From the NCBI GenBank assembly GCA_022414725.1, contig CM039464.1, positions 15,579,368 through 15,643,367 of the forward strand: a stretch of DNA of 64,000 bases, read 5' to 3'. Position numbers and translations under genes: made by a program. The notes under the pieces were generated by a model. The model was not told the origin of the DNA and ran no database searches. It saw only the letters and a program-made list of their open reading frames with translations. The first letter of the stretch is position 1; each line of letters opens with the position of its first letter. Of the stretch, positions 40,150-50,403 are shown piece after piece. This DNA comes from Microglena sp. YARC. Taxonomy: Eukaryota; Chlorophyta; Chlorophyceae; Chlamydomonadales; Chlamydomonadaceae.

Positions 40150-41370
40150 TGTGGTTGAAGCTGATGCTTGAGGTACAATTTAGTGTGGTTGAAGCTGAGT
40201 TCATGGATCTCAAACAGCAGCTGGGTGTCAGTAAGAACTGCCGCCACCGGCCAGTTGCTGGACGTACATAATAGTGCGGTTGAAGCTGATGCTGGAGTTA
40301 CAATTTAGTGTGGTCGAGCCGTAGGATGGACCAGCCTGTTCCTGGAGGTACCATTTAATGTGGTTGCAGCTGAGTTCATGGATGTACAGCGGCAGCTGAG
40401 TGTCAATAAGAATCGCTGCCACCGGCCTGTTCCTAAAGGTACAATGTAGTGTGGTTGAAGCTGTTGCTGGAGGTTCAATTTAGTGTGGTCGGGCGGTAAA
40501 GTGACTGGCCTATCGCTTTAGGTACAACCTTGTGTGGTCTAAGCTGGGTTCATGAGTGTACAGAGGCAGCAGAGTGGCAGTAAGAACAGCTGCCACCGCC
40601 CTGTTGCTGGAGGTACAACTTTGTGTGGTCTAAGCTGGGTTCATGAGTGTACTGAGGCAGCAGAGGGGCAGTAAGAACAGCTGCCACCGCCCTGTTGCTG
40701 GAGGTACAACTTTGTGTGGTCTAAGCTGGGTTCATGAGTGTACTGAGGCAGCAGAGGGGCAGTAAGAACAGCTGCCACCGCCCTATTGCTGGAGGTACAA
40801 CTTTGTGTGGTCTAAGCTGGGTTCATGAGTGTACTGAGGCAGCAGAGGGGCAGTAAGAACAGCTGCCACCGCCCTATTGCTGGAGGTACAATTTAGTGTG
40901 GTTGGGCGGTAGGGTGGACCGGCCTGTCGCTGGAGTTACACCTTAGTGAGGTTTAAGCTGAGTCTATGGATGTGCAGCGGCATCTGAGTGGCAATAAAAT
41001 CGCGGTCACTGGCCCGTTTCTGGAGGTTCAATTTAGTGTCGTCGGGCGGTAAGGTGGACCGGCCTGTCGCTGGAGGTACACCTTAGTGAGGTTTAAACTG
41101 AGTCTATGGATGTGCAGCGGCATCTGAGTGGCAATAAAAACCGCCGCCACCGGCCCCTTCCTTGAGGTTCAATTTAGTGTGGTCGGGCAGTAAGGTGGAC
41201 TGGCCTGTCGATGGAGGTACAACTTCGTGTGGTTTAAGCTGGGTTGATGGGTGTACAGCGGCAGCTGAGTGGCACTAAGAACTGCTGCCACCAGCCTGTT
41301 GCTGGAGGTACAATCTAGTGCGGTTGAAGCTGTTGCTGGAGGTACAATGTAGTGTGTTTGAGCGGTAAGG
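40150..41370 (+). repeat. Nine decayed copies of the HAD terminal exon
   Basis: GCTGAGTTCATGGATGT and variants near 40194, 40370, 40544, 40636, 40727, 40817, 40959, 41099 and 41240, each followed by GCAGCAGAGTGGCA, GCCGCCACCGGCC and CTGGAGGTACAA. The units at 40544-40890 are nearly identical (91 bp), a recent expansion. Confidence 0.85.
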
Positions 41371-41409
41371 TGGAGACCAGGTTTGTTCAAGGGTACTTAA
41401 AAAAGGTAC

Positions 41410-41480
41410 TTGCCTAACTTACATAGCTTCAGACAGCAATTTGGCTGCTCGCCGTCTTCGGCAGTGAAAACAACTACTCT
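41410..41480 (+). repeat. Dispersed repeat family R2, copy 2
   Basis: CAGACAGCAATTTGGCTGCTC and GCCGTCTTCGGCAGTGAAAA. Confidence 0.55.
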
Positions 41481-41734
41481 GCTGTACACCATGATGGGGC
41501 CTTGGTTTCGACTCTACTGAGTTTACTTAACCACGATCAATAAAAATTAATAAATGATACGCCTTATGAGGAGGCGAGAGGTTGAGGGGGCCACTTTATT
41601 CGCTTGTGCTGGGCCAACCACCCGCCAAACGGAATATTTGTATAGTTAAATATGTTGTCCGCCTTGGCTGTGCCTTGGCACGAGTTTGGGTTTGTGTGTG
41701 TTTGGCGTGCATGATACCATGAATGAGTGTGTGT

Positions 41735-41835
41735 ACAAACTTGAGGTTGGTTAAATATCTCTAGACAGCAATTTGGGTGCTCGCCGTTTTCGGCAGTAAG
41801 AGTAGTTACCAGGAAAGATGTAAACGTTAGCGGTG
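41735..41835 (+). repeat. Dispersed repeat family R2, copy 3
   Basis: AGACAGCAATTTGGGTGCTC, GCCGTTTTCGGCAGTAAGA, TTACCAGGAAAGATGTAAAC. Confidence 0.6.
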
Positions 41836-41879
41836 AGTGTGTGTCCAGTTCTCCTGATGAGCTTGTATGTATGTATGTA

Positions 41880-41950
41880 TGTTACAGTCCAGAGGTAGGC
41901 CGACATGCCAAATAGGCTTAAGGGACTTACCCAACAGTGATAGGAATTGT
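41880..41950 (-). repeat. Dispersed repeat family R1, inverted partial copy
   Basis: GTTACAGTCCAGAGGTAGGC, AAATAGGCTTAAGGGACTTA, CCCAACAGTGATAGGAA. Confidence 0.6.
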
Positions 41951-42104
41951 GTGTTCAGTTCTCTTGATGAGCTTGAGAGGAGAGGAGAGTCGGAGTTAAT
42001 TTAATAGATAAAGTCAGCTGTGGGGGTAAATAAAACCGAGTGTTAGCCGTAGCGAGAGGTCGTGTTGTTTTGTTTTAATTATAATTATATAATTAAATTG
42101 TCAC

Positions 42105-42255
42105 TGAAGCACAAAATCAGCGCCCCCGTCGGTAAAATGATTGTTTGTGGTTCAGGTCATCAATGTGTTTTCTTTTAAGCCCTTCCAGTCACGGTTGGGC
42201 TAGTCCCTTTAGCCTGTTTGGCCTTCCCTTGGAGTGTAACATACATACATACATA
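42105..42255 (+). repeat. Dispersed repeat family R1, copy with ATAC tail
   Basis: CAGCGCCCCCGTCGGTAAAA, GTTTGTGGTTCAGGTCATC, GTCACGGTTGGGC, GGAGTGTAACATACATACAT. Confidence 0.65.
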
Positions 42256-42426
42256 CATTTAATTACATGGTCTGTCAGCCTTCAGGCTGCTCACCATCTG
42301 CGGGCCGAGCGAATCTGGGTAACATAAACAGTACTGCACCACACTCCAGAGTACATAATACCAACTTTCGGGGGGTCTTCAAAACATTCTCACATCACGA
42401 ACTGAATGTATGTATATACCGGTATT

Positions 42427-42540
42427 GAAATTGAAATTGAAATTGTTACATCCGAGTAATGCGCCACTCTCAGGACGTGAAGTTAAGGACACCACTGCGT
42501 AAGCCGGATCTAGCAGTAGTCACCATAAAAGAGTCTCCGT
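42427..42540 (-). mobile_element. 5'-truncated 3' end of the 48.5-58.3 kb LINE family
   Basis: GAAATTGAAATTGAAATTGT, then ACGTGAAGTTAAGGACACCA and CGTAAGCCGGATCTAGC match 48498-48610, the 3' end of the large element in the same orientation. The GAAATT units are the element's short tandem tail. Confidence 0.75.
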
Positions 42541-43009
42541 GTCAGGGAGTCTACCGGTATGTAAATGGATCATACAATTTATATAATTGTATATGAGTGT
42601 ACCCACTAATTGATTGTGTCAATTGTGTAATAAAGCATTACGTCAGTCTTCCCAGCGGTTCCCACCATCTTTACATAGTACATGTCTATTGCTTTTTATG
42701 AAACCTTTTGTTTCTCTATGTTCTGCTTAGTGTACTATTTCTTAGTCGTTTTTTTATTAACAGTTTTTTTTTTTTTTTTTTTTTTTATATTGATATGAAT
42801 TCTCTTTTTTATTAAAAATATGGTTATTTTCCCTATTGGTCATGGTTGTTGTATTAATACAGATAGTTGGGCCACAGTCCCACCTGTTCTCGCTGTGCCC
42901 CCCTTCTGGGGGGCAGGAGCACCCAGAGTCACCCCAGTGTCCGATTCTCTGTCTGTCCGCACGTTCCAGGGGTGTTCAGGAGGGCCACGCAGCTCTGCGT
43001 CCTAAGACC

Positions 43010-43105
43010 CCAGTACGCAAACTTGAACTTGGTTCAGCCATCAATTTGGCTGCTCGCCCTCGTCGACAGTAAAAGATAATTACCAGGAAAATGTAAACGC
43101 GAACA
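43010..43105 (+). repeat. Dispersed repeat family R2, copy 4
   Basis: ACTTGAACTTGGTTCAGCCA, TCAATTTGGCTGCTCGCCC, AATTACCAGGAAAATGTAAA. Confidence 0.6.
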
Positions 43106-43319
43106 AAACACTATTTCTTCTTCTTCATTTTCTTCATTTTCCCAAAAAATTCTCTTCATTTGTTCATTTTCCCATTTTTCCTTTTTTCTCCTCTTCTGTT
43201 TAACAATTCGTCAGTACACTCAAAGACCAGATGTTGTTTATCATGAACGGTTCCAGAATCACGAAGGTGGCACTCTTGATTCTTCCAAGGAACAATTGGA
43301 CGTTTCCATCTCAGTTTCC

Positions 43320-43530
43320 ACGCCACCAATTTTACAGCCTGCGTCCTGAGACGCAACCAATCCCATAGCCTCCATAGCGTCCTGAGACGCAACGAACGCG
43401 CAGCCGACACATAGCCTGCGTCCTGCGACGCAACCAACCCACTGAAGCTACGTCTGCGACGCAACGGACCTTCCCCACGTCACGTTGCGTATCAGGAAAC
43501 AACGGGCCCTTCGACGCAGGACGCAGCGTC
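43320..43530 (+). repeat. Short repeats of (CTGCGTC)CTGAGACGCAAC
   Basis: At least five variants of GCGTCCTG(A/C)GACGCAAC. A related GCGTCTCAGACGCAGATC-type series lies at 59265-59450. Confidence 0.6.
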
Positions 43531-43815
43531 CTGAACACCTGGTTCCGACGCCTTACGCCTTACTGCCCCCTGCCCTGTCGTAAACCCTAGCTTCGATCCG
43601 CTGCAATCGATTCCGGTGCCACCTGTCGCTCCGAGACCCAACACTCTCCGCCAATTTCCACATCGCCAGCGACGCTTCCAGGACTTGTCTCGCTCTGCCC
43701 CAGGCCACATGCCCTTCACATGAGTCAACGACCCAGGGTGCAGTACTTCATCGCTCCTTTACCTGTCGTAATTCCCGAGGGCCTCCTCATTGGAATGGGC
43801 CCTTTTTTGTTTGAA

Positions 43816-43935
43816 GTCATGTCACCGACGTCTCGATGCAGTCAGTCTCGAGTATCTCGGATCGTTCTACGCCGTCATGTCACCGACGTCTCGATGCAGT
43901 CAGTCTCGAGTGTCTCGGATCATCCTAGAATCCTA
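43816..43935 (+). repeat. About 55-bp tandem duplication
   Basis: GTCATGTCACCGACGTCTCG plus ATGCAGTCAGTCTCGAGT and TCTCGGATC appear twice, with two or three differences. Confidence 0.85.
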
Positions 43936-44639
43936 CCGAGTTTCAGTTTTCCGGTCGTTTCTATGCATCTCGGGTCGAGGAGGTAAATATCGCCCTCCTT
44001 CAGATGGAACTCAATTGTTAATACTTCTGATAGCCAAGTGTCCTTGCTCTCGCCCAAGTCCAAGTCTCGCATCGCCTTCGCTCTCGCCCAAGGCCGGTCT
44101 CGCCGTCGCCATCGCCACCGCCATCGCCAGATTAGTGAGTCCTTGGTGAGTCCACCATTCGGTTATGTTACTATCGTTACATCAGCCGACTCTGGGCTGC
44201 TCGTGTGCGTTCATCATTTGCATACCTTGGTCCAGGAGGTGCCCAGGTCTCAATTTTTTTACTAATTCCGATCAATTCAATTTCTTCTGAGAATGGGTAT
44301 TTAATGGCATGATTCATGACTATGTTTTGAGCTAATTTTCAGGCCATTCTGGCACCTCATTTGGGGGGGGGGGGGGGGGGGGGGGGGGTCAGCCCTCCTC
44401 AGGATTTTTATATCTTTTTACTCAGACCTCCAAATGGCGTTCTGAGCCCACCATTGATGTTGTGTAGACAAGGTTCATTGGCACCACTAAAGACCCAGGA
44501 TGGGTGTTTGGGTGGGTGAATGAGTGGATACTGTGGGTGAGTAAGGGTGGTAAGGATGGGTATGGGTGGGTGAATGGATGGTATGGATGGGTGAATGGGA
44601 GAGTATGGGTGGTATGGATGAGTACGCATGGGTGGCTAT

Positions 44640-44885
44640 GGGTGGGTGAATTGGTGAGTATTTTGACTATCACACAATCCCTGTTTGGTAATTCTGAGGA
44701 TGCCATTTTGTGCGCCATGGTTTGAAGACCCAGAATCCATATATAATTTCAAGTCATGCCTCTTATTTCTATTTAAGGGGGTGGGGTGGGATAGGGTGGG
44801 GGGGCCAGCCCTCCTCAGATTTGTTAGGCATAAGGGGTAAACAGTTTTTTCTACTCCTGCTTGGTCATAAACATGCCATTGTTAA
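44640..44885 (+). repeat. Dispersed repeat family R4, second complete copy
   Basis: CCATTTTGTGCGCCATGG, GAATCCATATATAATTT, a G-rich core, CCAGCCCTCCTCAGATT and TACTCCTGCTTGGTC, the reverse complement of 20120-20340. A third, partial copy is at 44330-44470. Confidence 0.65.
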
Positions 44886-45389
44886 CCTCCACAACATCCA
44901 GGGGTTGGTTGGGGTTGGTTTTGGCCCTTTGGGGGGGGGCTGGGGAGGGGGAAGGGGGGGGGGGGGGGGGGGGCAATCATTGTCGAATTGACAGATAAAG
45001 GGTGCATGCCAGCAATCCTGCAAGCCTGCCAGCAAGCAATAAACACAAATGTCCACACTACTTCCAGTCCATATTTAAGCCTGACAAGTCCTAGGTGAGT
45101 CGGAAGCGGAGAGTGTTAGCTGTGAGAGCGACAGGCAGCACCGGAATCGAGTTCAGCAGACCGAAGCCAGGGTTTACGACACGGCCAGGTGCCAGTTAGG
45201 GCCAGGATTTATTGTCCACACCAGTCCCAGTCCATGCAGACGAAGTTCTCCCCGGGGAGCTAAAGCTCTCTATAAATAGGGCTCCCTGCGGAGCAAATGT
45301 AAGCCTGAAAAAGGAAGGCCTCATGGAGAGCTAAATTAGTACACTGGGGGCCGAGGCTGATGCCCTATCTTCCACCCATACAGGCTTGG

Positions 45390-45391
45390 TG

Positions 45392-45435
<44 letters not shown>

Positions 45436-45450
45436 CCCGCCTGCCTGCCT
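45390..45450 (+). repeat. (CCTG)n microsatellite
   Basis: About 15 CCTG units in the probable upstream region of the ankyrin gene. Confidence 0.95.
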
Positions 45451-45698
45451 GTGCAATGGTACCCATCTAGCCTTGCATATAAACACCTCCTTATTGCAGC
45501 CTATGCCTCATTTCTCCAGCAGTCTCATTTGGAGCACCGAGTGATGTTTTGATTTGATTTGATCATATAATTTGATATTATCATATAATATAGTTGATAT
45601 TAATTTGATCATATAATTCACCGCCATATGTTGATCATGCACCCCAGCGCAGGCAGTTGCTCACAACCGCTGTAGACGTTGAAGTCGAGGAGTTGGAA

Positions 45699-46685
45699 AT
45701 GATGCGTAGCCTAAGAGACTACTTTCGTCGGTCGTCCCGAGATGGTGATGTGAAGGAGGTGGCGTCTCTGCTGGAGCAAGGAGCCAACATGAATTGCAAA
45801 GATACCGGTACCTCTCTGCATTGGGCTGCACAGGAAGGACTGGTGAAGCGCGGCAGGGCCCTCCCTGGCTTCGATGCTGTAGTTGTCACGAAGGATCTTC
45901 GTGGCAGCACCCCTCTGCATGTTGCTGCATCAAAGGGACACGTGGAGCGCATCAAGGCTCTCCTCATTAGCGGCGCTGCGTTGAACGCACAGGATAATGG
46001 TGGCGTCACCCCTTTGCATACTGCTGCATTGGATGGACACATGGAGAGCATCAAGGCCCTCCTTGTCTATGGTGCTGAGGTGGACATGCAGGATAAGTAT
46101 GGCAACTCCCCTTTGCATTATGCTGCCTGCTATGGGTTCGTTGAGAGCATCAAGACTCTTCTTGTCTATGGTGCTGATGTGAACACAGTGGATCATAGCG
46201 GCAGCACCCCTTTGCATGAGGCTGCATGGGAAGGTCACGCAGAAAGCATCAAGGCTCTCATTGCCAATGGTGCTGAGGTGGGAGCACAGGATAAGTCTGG
46301 CAACTCTCCTTTGCATTATGCTGCATTGAATGGACACGTGGAGAGCATCGAGACTCTCCTTGTCAGCGGTGCTATGGAGACCATGAAGAACGCTCTTGGG
46401 CAGACAGCATTAGATAAAGCGTTGCAAGAAGGCCACAAAGCTGGTGCCGATGCCATCCGAAGTCACAGCAGCAGGAGATCCAAGAATGGGCAACAAGGTG
46501 GGGACCAACAACCTGATCAAAACTCAAGTGAAAACCTGCAAACTGAGAATCAGGAATTGAGGTCCCAGCTAGCAACAGCAAAGTCAATGCTTGATGACTA
46601 TACGGCTCTGCTAGCAGAATCAAGAGCAACGAGGGATGCGTCCGAGGAGCGCATGGCTGCAAGCTGGCCAGCAGGAATGTCATAG
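45699..46685 (+). CDS. Ankyrin-repeat protein with C-terminal coiled coil
   Basis: 328 codons from ATG 45699 to TAG 46685, no intron. Five to six ankyrin repeats: a partial one around GANMNCKDTGTSLHWAAQEG, then GSTPLHVAASKGHVERIKAL, GVTPLHTAALDGHMESIKAL, GNSPLHYAACYGFVESIKTL, GSTPLHEAAWEGHAESIKAL and GNSPLHYAALNGHVESIETL. A polar Gln/Ser/Asn linker and a short heptad segment (ENQELRSQLATAKSMLDDY) follow. Ankyrin stacks mediate protein binding, with no enzymatic domain here. The frame remains open upstream to an AG at 45655-45656, so it could be the last exon of a longer gene. Reading frame and repeat integrity suggest a live gene. Confidence 0.8.
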   Translation: MMRSLRDYFRRSSRDGDVKEVASLLEQGANMNCKDTGTSLHWAAQEGLVKRGRALPGFDAVVVTKDLRGSTPLHVAASKGHVERIKALLISGAALNAQDNGGVTPLHTAALDGHMESIKALLVYGAEVDMQDKYGNSPLHYAACYGFVESIKTLLVYGADVNTVDHSGSTPLHEAAWEGHAESIKALIANGAEVGAQDKSGNSPLHYAALNGHVESIETLLVSGAMETMKNALGQTALDKALQEGHKAGADAIRSHSSRRSKNGQQGGDQQPDQNSSENLQTENQELRSQLATAKSMLDDYTALLAESRATRDASEERMAASWPAGMS

Positions 46686-46934
46686 CCTCCCAAAGAGCTT
46701 GGATTGATGAGCCTTGTTGTCCAAGGGGGGCGGGACCTGGATGCCTTATGAAGGTAGTTCCTAAGTATCCTGTGCAAAGGTAGCTAAACAATGCACGTGA
46801 TGCGGCTACTCAATGTGGTGTATGCCTATCTGCGCCTAAGGGCACTTGCTTGCGTCCCGGTGGCCATACCATGTGTCCATCTTGCTCAGACCTCATCCAA
46901 GTCCGCCTGATCTGTATTAATGTATGTATGTATT

Positions 46935-46985
46935 TATGTAACAGTCTAGGGGTAGGCCAAATAGGCTAAAGGGACTTGCCCAACC
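46935..46985 (-). repeat. Dispersed repeat family R1, inverted partial copy
   Basis: GTAACAGTCTAGGGGTAGGC, CAAATAGGCTAAAGGGACTT, GCCCAACC, after a GTAT tail. Confidence 0.6.
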
Positions 46986-47265
46986 AATCAACTTGATCAG
47001 TTGATCTGCCCCAGCCACCAACTTGATCATCAGTTGATCTGCCGCCAGCCACCAAGTTAATCACCAGATGATCTGCTGCCAGCCACCAACTTCATCAGCT
47101 GATCTGCCGCCAGCCACCAACTTGATCATCAGTTGATCTGCCGCCAGCCACCAGCTTAATCACCAGTTGATCTGCTGCCAGCCACCAACTTCATCAGTTG
47201 ATCTGCCGCCAGCCACGACCTTCATCAGTTGATCTGCCGCCAGCCACCAACTTCATCTGCCGCCA
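46985..47265 (+). repeat. About 45-bp minisatellite (AGTTGATCTGCCGCCAGCCA)
   Basis: Six or seven units with CCAACTTGATCATC or CCAACTTCATC spacers, 3' of the ankyrin gene. Confidence 0.85.
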
Positions 47266-48400
47266 GACAATAGCAGACTGGAGACGGGTGTTGCTTTTGT
47301 CATAGCTTATTCGGCTAACATGGCTTGACCAGAAGCAAAACCAGCTGTGGGTGATCATATATCGTAATGTTTGATTTAAAGATGACCCTGCCCTGTGCTT
47401 GGTCAACAACCTTGACATTGTTTCTCTTTTGAGCTACGCGTAACAGCTTCCACTCAGCTCCATTAGCCAGCGACCGAGTCGAGCCCAAATATATCAGCTG
47501 CATTGGAAATCCTGTGATGCCAGCTTTCAGACGCACAAGCTAGCTTCAGGTTTGTCCCAAGGGTGGGTGAAAGGAGCTGCCTAGAAGCTGCTACGCGCAG
47601 CCCCCAAAAGAAACTGTGAGCGTTGAGGGCAGTACTCTTACTTCTTTCTAGCTATTAGTAGCTATGTTCATCTTTCGAAGCCTTGCACCAAATTTTCTAG
47701 TCTCAAGATAGACTGCTGTTTTTTGTGTGAAATCAGGCTTGAGTAGCCCAACCAGCTCCACAAACCTTGCCTAGAGAAATCTGAAATAAAAAACACTGCC
47801 TGCTGAGTGGAGACTCAAGGGAGACTCTACAGAGAGTTTGTCAGAGACTCTCTGCAGAGTCTAAAGGGGTTTCGGAGAATATCAGCAGGGTGTTAAAAGA
47901 GTTTGCATCAATCAGCTAGCTAGTCCACGATCGATGCTGCTAAACATTGTGATGAGTGCTGCACATGTGGTGCAAACTCTGTTCTTGTTGCTTGTGTTTG
48001 TGTTCCTGCTGCTGATGTGGTTGTTGATGTACCTAAGAGCATTTTTTGCTTGCGTAGATTGCAGACGTGTGTGAGATGAGTAGATGCTGCTTGAGTTTTT
48101 TTGTAGACTGACCACTCAGTCTACAAACCGCCTACGTTGCACCTGCGTGTATGATCACTACATCACCATCATAAGGATGTTCGCATCAAAGTAAAAAATA
48201 GTGTGCGGTATCTATATAATAGTATCCGCTTAGTATGCTCCCTGATTGCCATGGGTATCGCACTTAGGGACTTGGATTATTATTATTGGACTTGGAAGTC
48301 GGTGAGAGGCCCAGCGGGGCTGAAAAACAATGCAACAACAAGAGTATGTAACAATCCAATCCAAACCTAGAATAAGCTAGCCAGACGGATACCTCGGTGA
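47265..48400. other. Intergenic, no gene recognised
   Basis: Includes a palindrome block near 47580 (CTAGAAGCTGCTACGCGCAGC) and a dispersed repeat near 48205-48370 shared with 12540-12925. Nothing coding is supported. Confidence 0.5.
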
Positions 48401-48409
48401 GCTTCAAGT

Positions 48410-48497
48410 GTTTCGACAGTGAAGGAGAGTTCATATCACATAGGTTATTGTAGAGCCACTAGACCATTCAGCATGATTAGGAAATGGTGCTCAGAGA
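48410..48497. repeat. Target-site duplication of the LINE, left copy (88 bp)
   Basis: Starts GTTTCGACAGTGAAGGAGAG and ends GGAAATGGTGCTCAGAGA. The right copy is 58299-58387 (89 bp). They differ only around GGTTATTGTAGAGCC versus GGTTATGTAAGAGGCC. Each copy ends exactly at an element border. Confidence 0.9.
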
Positions 48498-48667
48498 AAT
48501 TGAAATTGGAATTGAAATTGTTACATTCGTGTAGAACCATTACTCACAGGACGTGAAGTTAAGGACACCATAGCGTAAGCCGGAGCTAGCTATAGTCACC
48601 GTAGGACCATCTCAGTAAAAAGAATTACCAACTACATCATACCAGTGCAGCTTAATAAGGGGGTTTT

Positions 48668-49305
48668 TCACCCCGGTTGGGAAGCACCGGCACAATACAG
48701 CTGGTAAGACAAAACCTGAGAGGGGGGACGTCTGTGTGCTAGTCCCCGGTATCGACCCGGGTGTGCTTCCATAAAGCGTCTGCACTGTAAAATACTTTGA
48801 AAGCTAGTAATGGTGTGAGAGTGGACTGTGTCTGCCAGTTTGAGGGCACAGGTTCTCTGGAGTCCAAGAGTGGTCATAGAAGTCAAAAAAGAGGTAGGAA
48901 TAGTACCAGTTGTTCCAACGGTGATAACTTCATAATGAACAAAGTATCCAGCCGATCGGAGGCCATTTACTAATTCAACATGCTGGGCGTGTTTAGTGAT
49001 AAACTTAGTAGCATGGTTGGTATCAGAGCAGTATCCAAGCTCAAGAACCCAGAGTTCTTTATCAGACATACAGGTAGGGGAGTCTATGTCAGGTAGGACG
49101 GAAATATCAGGTCTCATTCTCTTCCAGTCCGCTGCAGTAATAGTGGAGGGGCGTAACCAGTCAGGGAGACGTTTGCCCAGGACCCCCCTGGGGAGGTCCT
49201 CTTCCTTGCCAGCGTCCATGATCATTCTGCGGGATCCCAGGGCGCCGGTGCAAATGGCCTTGTGGATGAGTCGCACTGCGGCGTCATGTCTTTTGATATA
49301 TAGAG
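48668..49305 (-). CDS. LINE restriction-like endonuclease (PD-(D/E)XK-type) domain candidate
   Basis: The frame 49276-48668 reads RLIHKAICTG, then KRMRPDISVLPDID, LWVLELGYCSDTNHATKF and KHAQHVELV, then GTTGTIPTSF. The RPD..., ELGYCSD and a following Lys fit the R-P-D...E/D...K pattern of restriction-like endonucleases in site-specific LINEs, and directly follow the zinc finger as expected. A one-base deletion at about 49308 separates it from the RNase H/finger frame. Likely job: target DNA cleavage or a structural remnant. Confidence 0.6.
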
Positions 49306-50403
49306 CCCCTTGAAAGTCCGGTGTGTGCAGCCCGCCAGGATGTGGCCCGCTCCGTCCTCACAGGTGTGGCAAATGGGGCATAGGGAGTTCGTGAGGGGGT
49401 GAGTGCTCGTAATATAAGGGAGTTTCCAGCGGAATGCAAGTTTACGGTTCCATAGTCTACCCCAGCGGGCTTTAAGGATGTGGAATTTAGTTTTATGTTG
49501 GATAAGGGTTGAGGTCCAGAATTTGTTACTTGCTTGAGGAAGTTGATGGGGAGTGTTATCAGCCCAGGTGGTTGCATAGATCCCTTTAAGAGGGTGTTGA
49601 CCAAGGTGGCAGCTAGTGGGCAGGTTAGAGGTGATACCTTGTGCAAGGTTAGGTGCTACAATTCGTGGGGGAATATCTCCCATGGGTGTGCGAGGAGGTT
49701 GAACTGTGGGCCAGTAAACATTGTGGCGGGGGATTAACCCAGTGGTGTCAGTAAAATTGGTTAAGGTGGGGTCTTCAGCTGCTTTGCGTGCCAGAGTGTC
49801 TGCTCTGTCATTTCCAAGGATACCTGTGTGGGAACGGACTTTGCAAAGAGTGGTGTGTGAGCCATGCAGGATGCGTTGAATGAGGTGTTTTTGAATTGAT
49901 TGCAGTAATTCAGTATGAATAGAACGGGTTGTAGTGGTAGGGTCGTGAATCATTTTTTTTATAAGTTGAAGAGAGCAGAGGCTGTCTGTATGGAGGGTAA
50001 GAGATTTGTCATAATCAGTGTTGAGAAGGGCTTGGTGGATGGCTACCAGTTCTGCCCGGTTGTTAGTTTTGGTGGCCCCTATTCCCCCAGGGTTGATGGT
50101 GTAACTTTGCCCTGCAGCCGTGACATAGACTGCAGCACCGATTTTGCTAGGATGCCCTGGTTTACCTTTTATTAGACTGCCATCTGTGTAGACCTGGAGG
50201 CCTGAGGAGGGGGTAGCTAGGTAAAGACAAGGGTGGGTAATGGTAAGAGGGGAGGAAGGAGGGTGTTGGTGGAGTGGAGTTTGCCAAGGATTTTTGGCAA
50301 GAGATTTAAGTTTCCGAGGGTAGGTGATGACAATGTCAGAGAAGGTAAGAGTGGGAGGTGGTGTGATAGTAGAGGGCTCCCAGGATGAGGAAAGGCTTTG
50401 CAT
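49222..50403 (-). CDS. LINE RNase H domain and CCHC-like finger
   Basis: 393 residues. RNase H acidic residues are in VYTDGS (D74), NNRAELVAI (E118), LHTDS (D140) and GNDRADTLA, a complete set; its role is removal of the RNA strand of the hybrid. Further on, CPICHTCEDGAGHILAGC is a zinc-binding cluster. The frame then breaks and terminates 25 residues later. Confidence 0.85.
   Translation of the reverse strand: MQSLSSSWEPSTITPPPTLTFSDIVITYPRKLKSLAKNPWQTPLHQHPPSSPLTITHPCLYLATPSSGLQVYTDGSLIKGKPGHPSKIGAAVYVTAAGQSYTINPGGIGATKTNNRAELVAIHQALLNTDYDKSLTLHTDSLCSLQLIKKMIHDPTTTTRSIHTELLQSIQKHLIQRILHGSHTTLCKVRSHTGILGNDRADTLARKAAEDPTLTNFTDTTGLIPRHNVYWPTVQPPRTPMGDIPPRIVAPNLAQGITSNLPTSCHLGQHPLKGIYATTWADNTPHQLPQASNKFWTSTLIQHKTKFHILKARWGRLWNRKLAFRWKLPYITSTHPLTNSLCPICHTCEDGAGHILAGCTHRTFKGLYISKDMTPQCDSSTRPFAPAPWDPAE

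Noticed and set aside
45719..46337. Minus-strand ORFs opposite the ankyrin gene
   Set aside because: Shadows of the repeated ankyrin codons. The plus strand has the clear domain signature.
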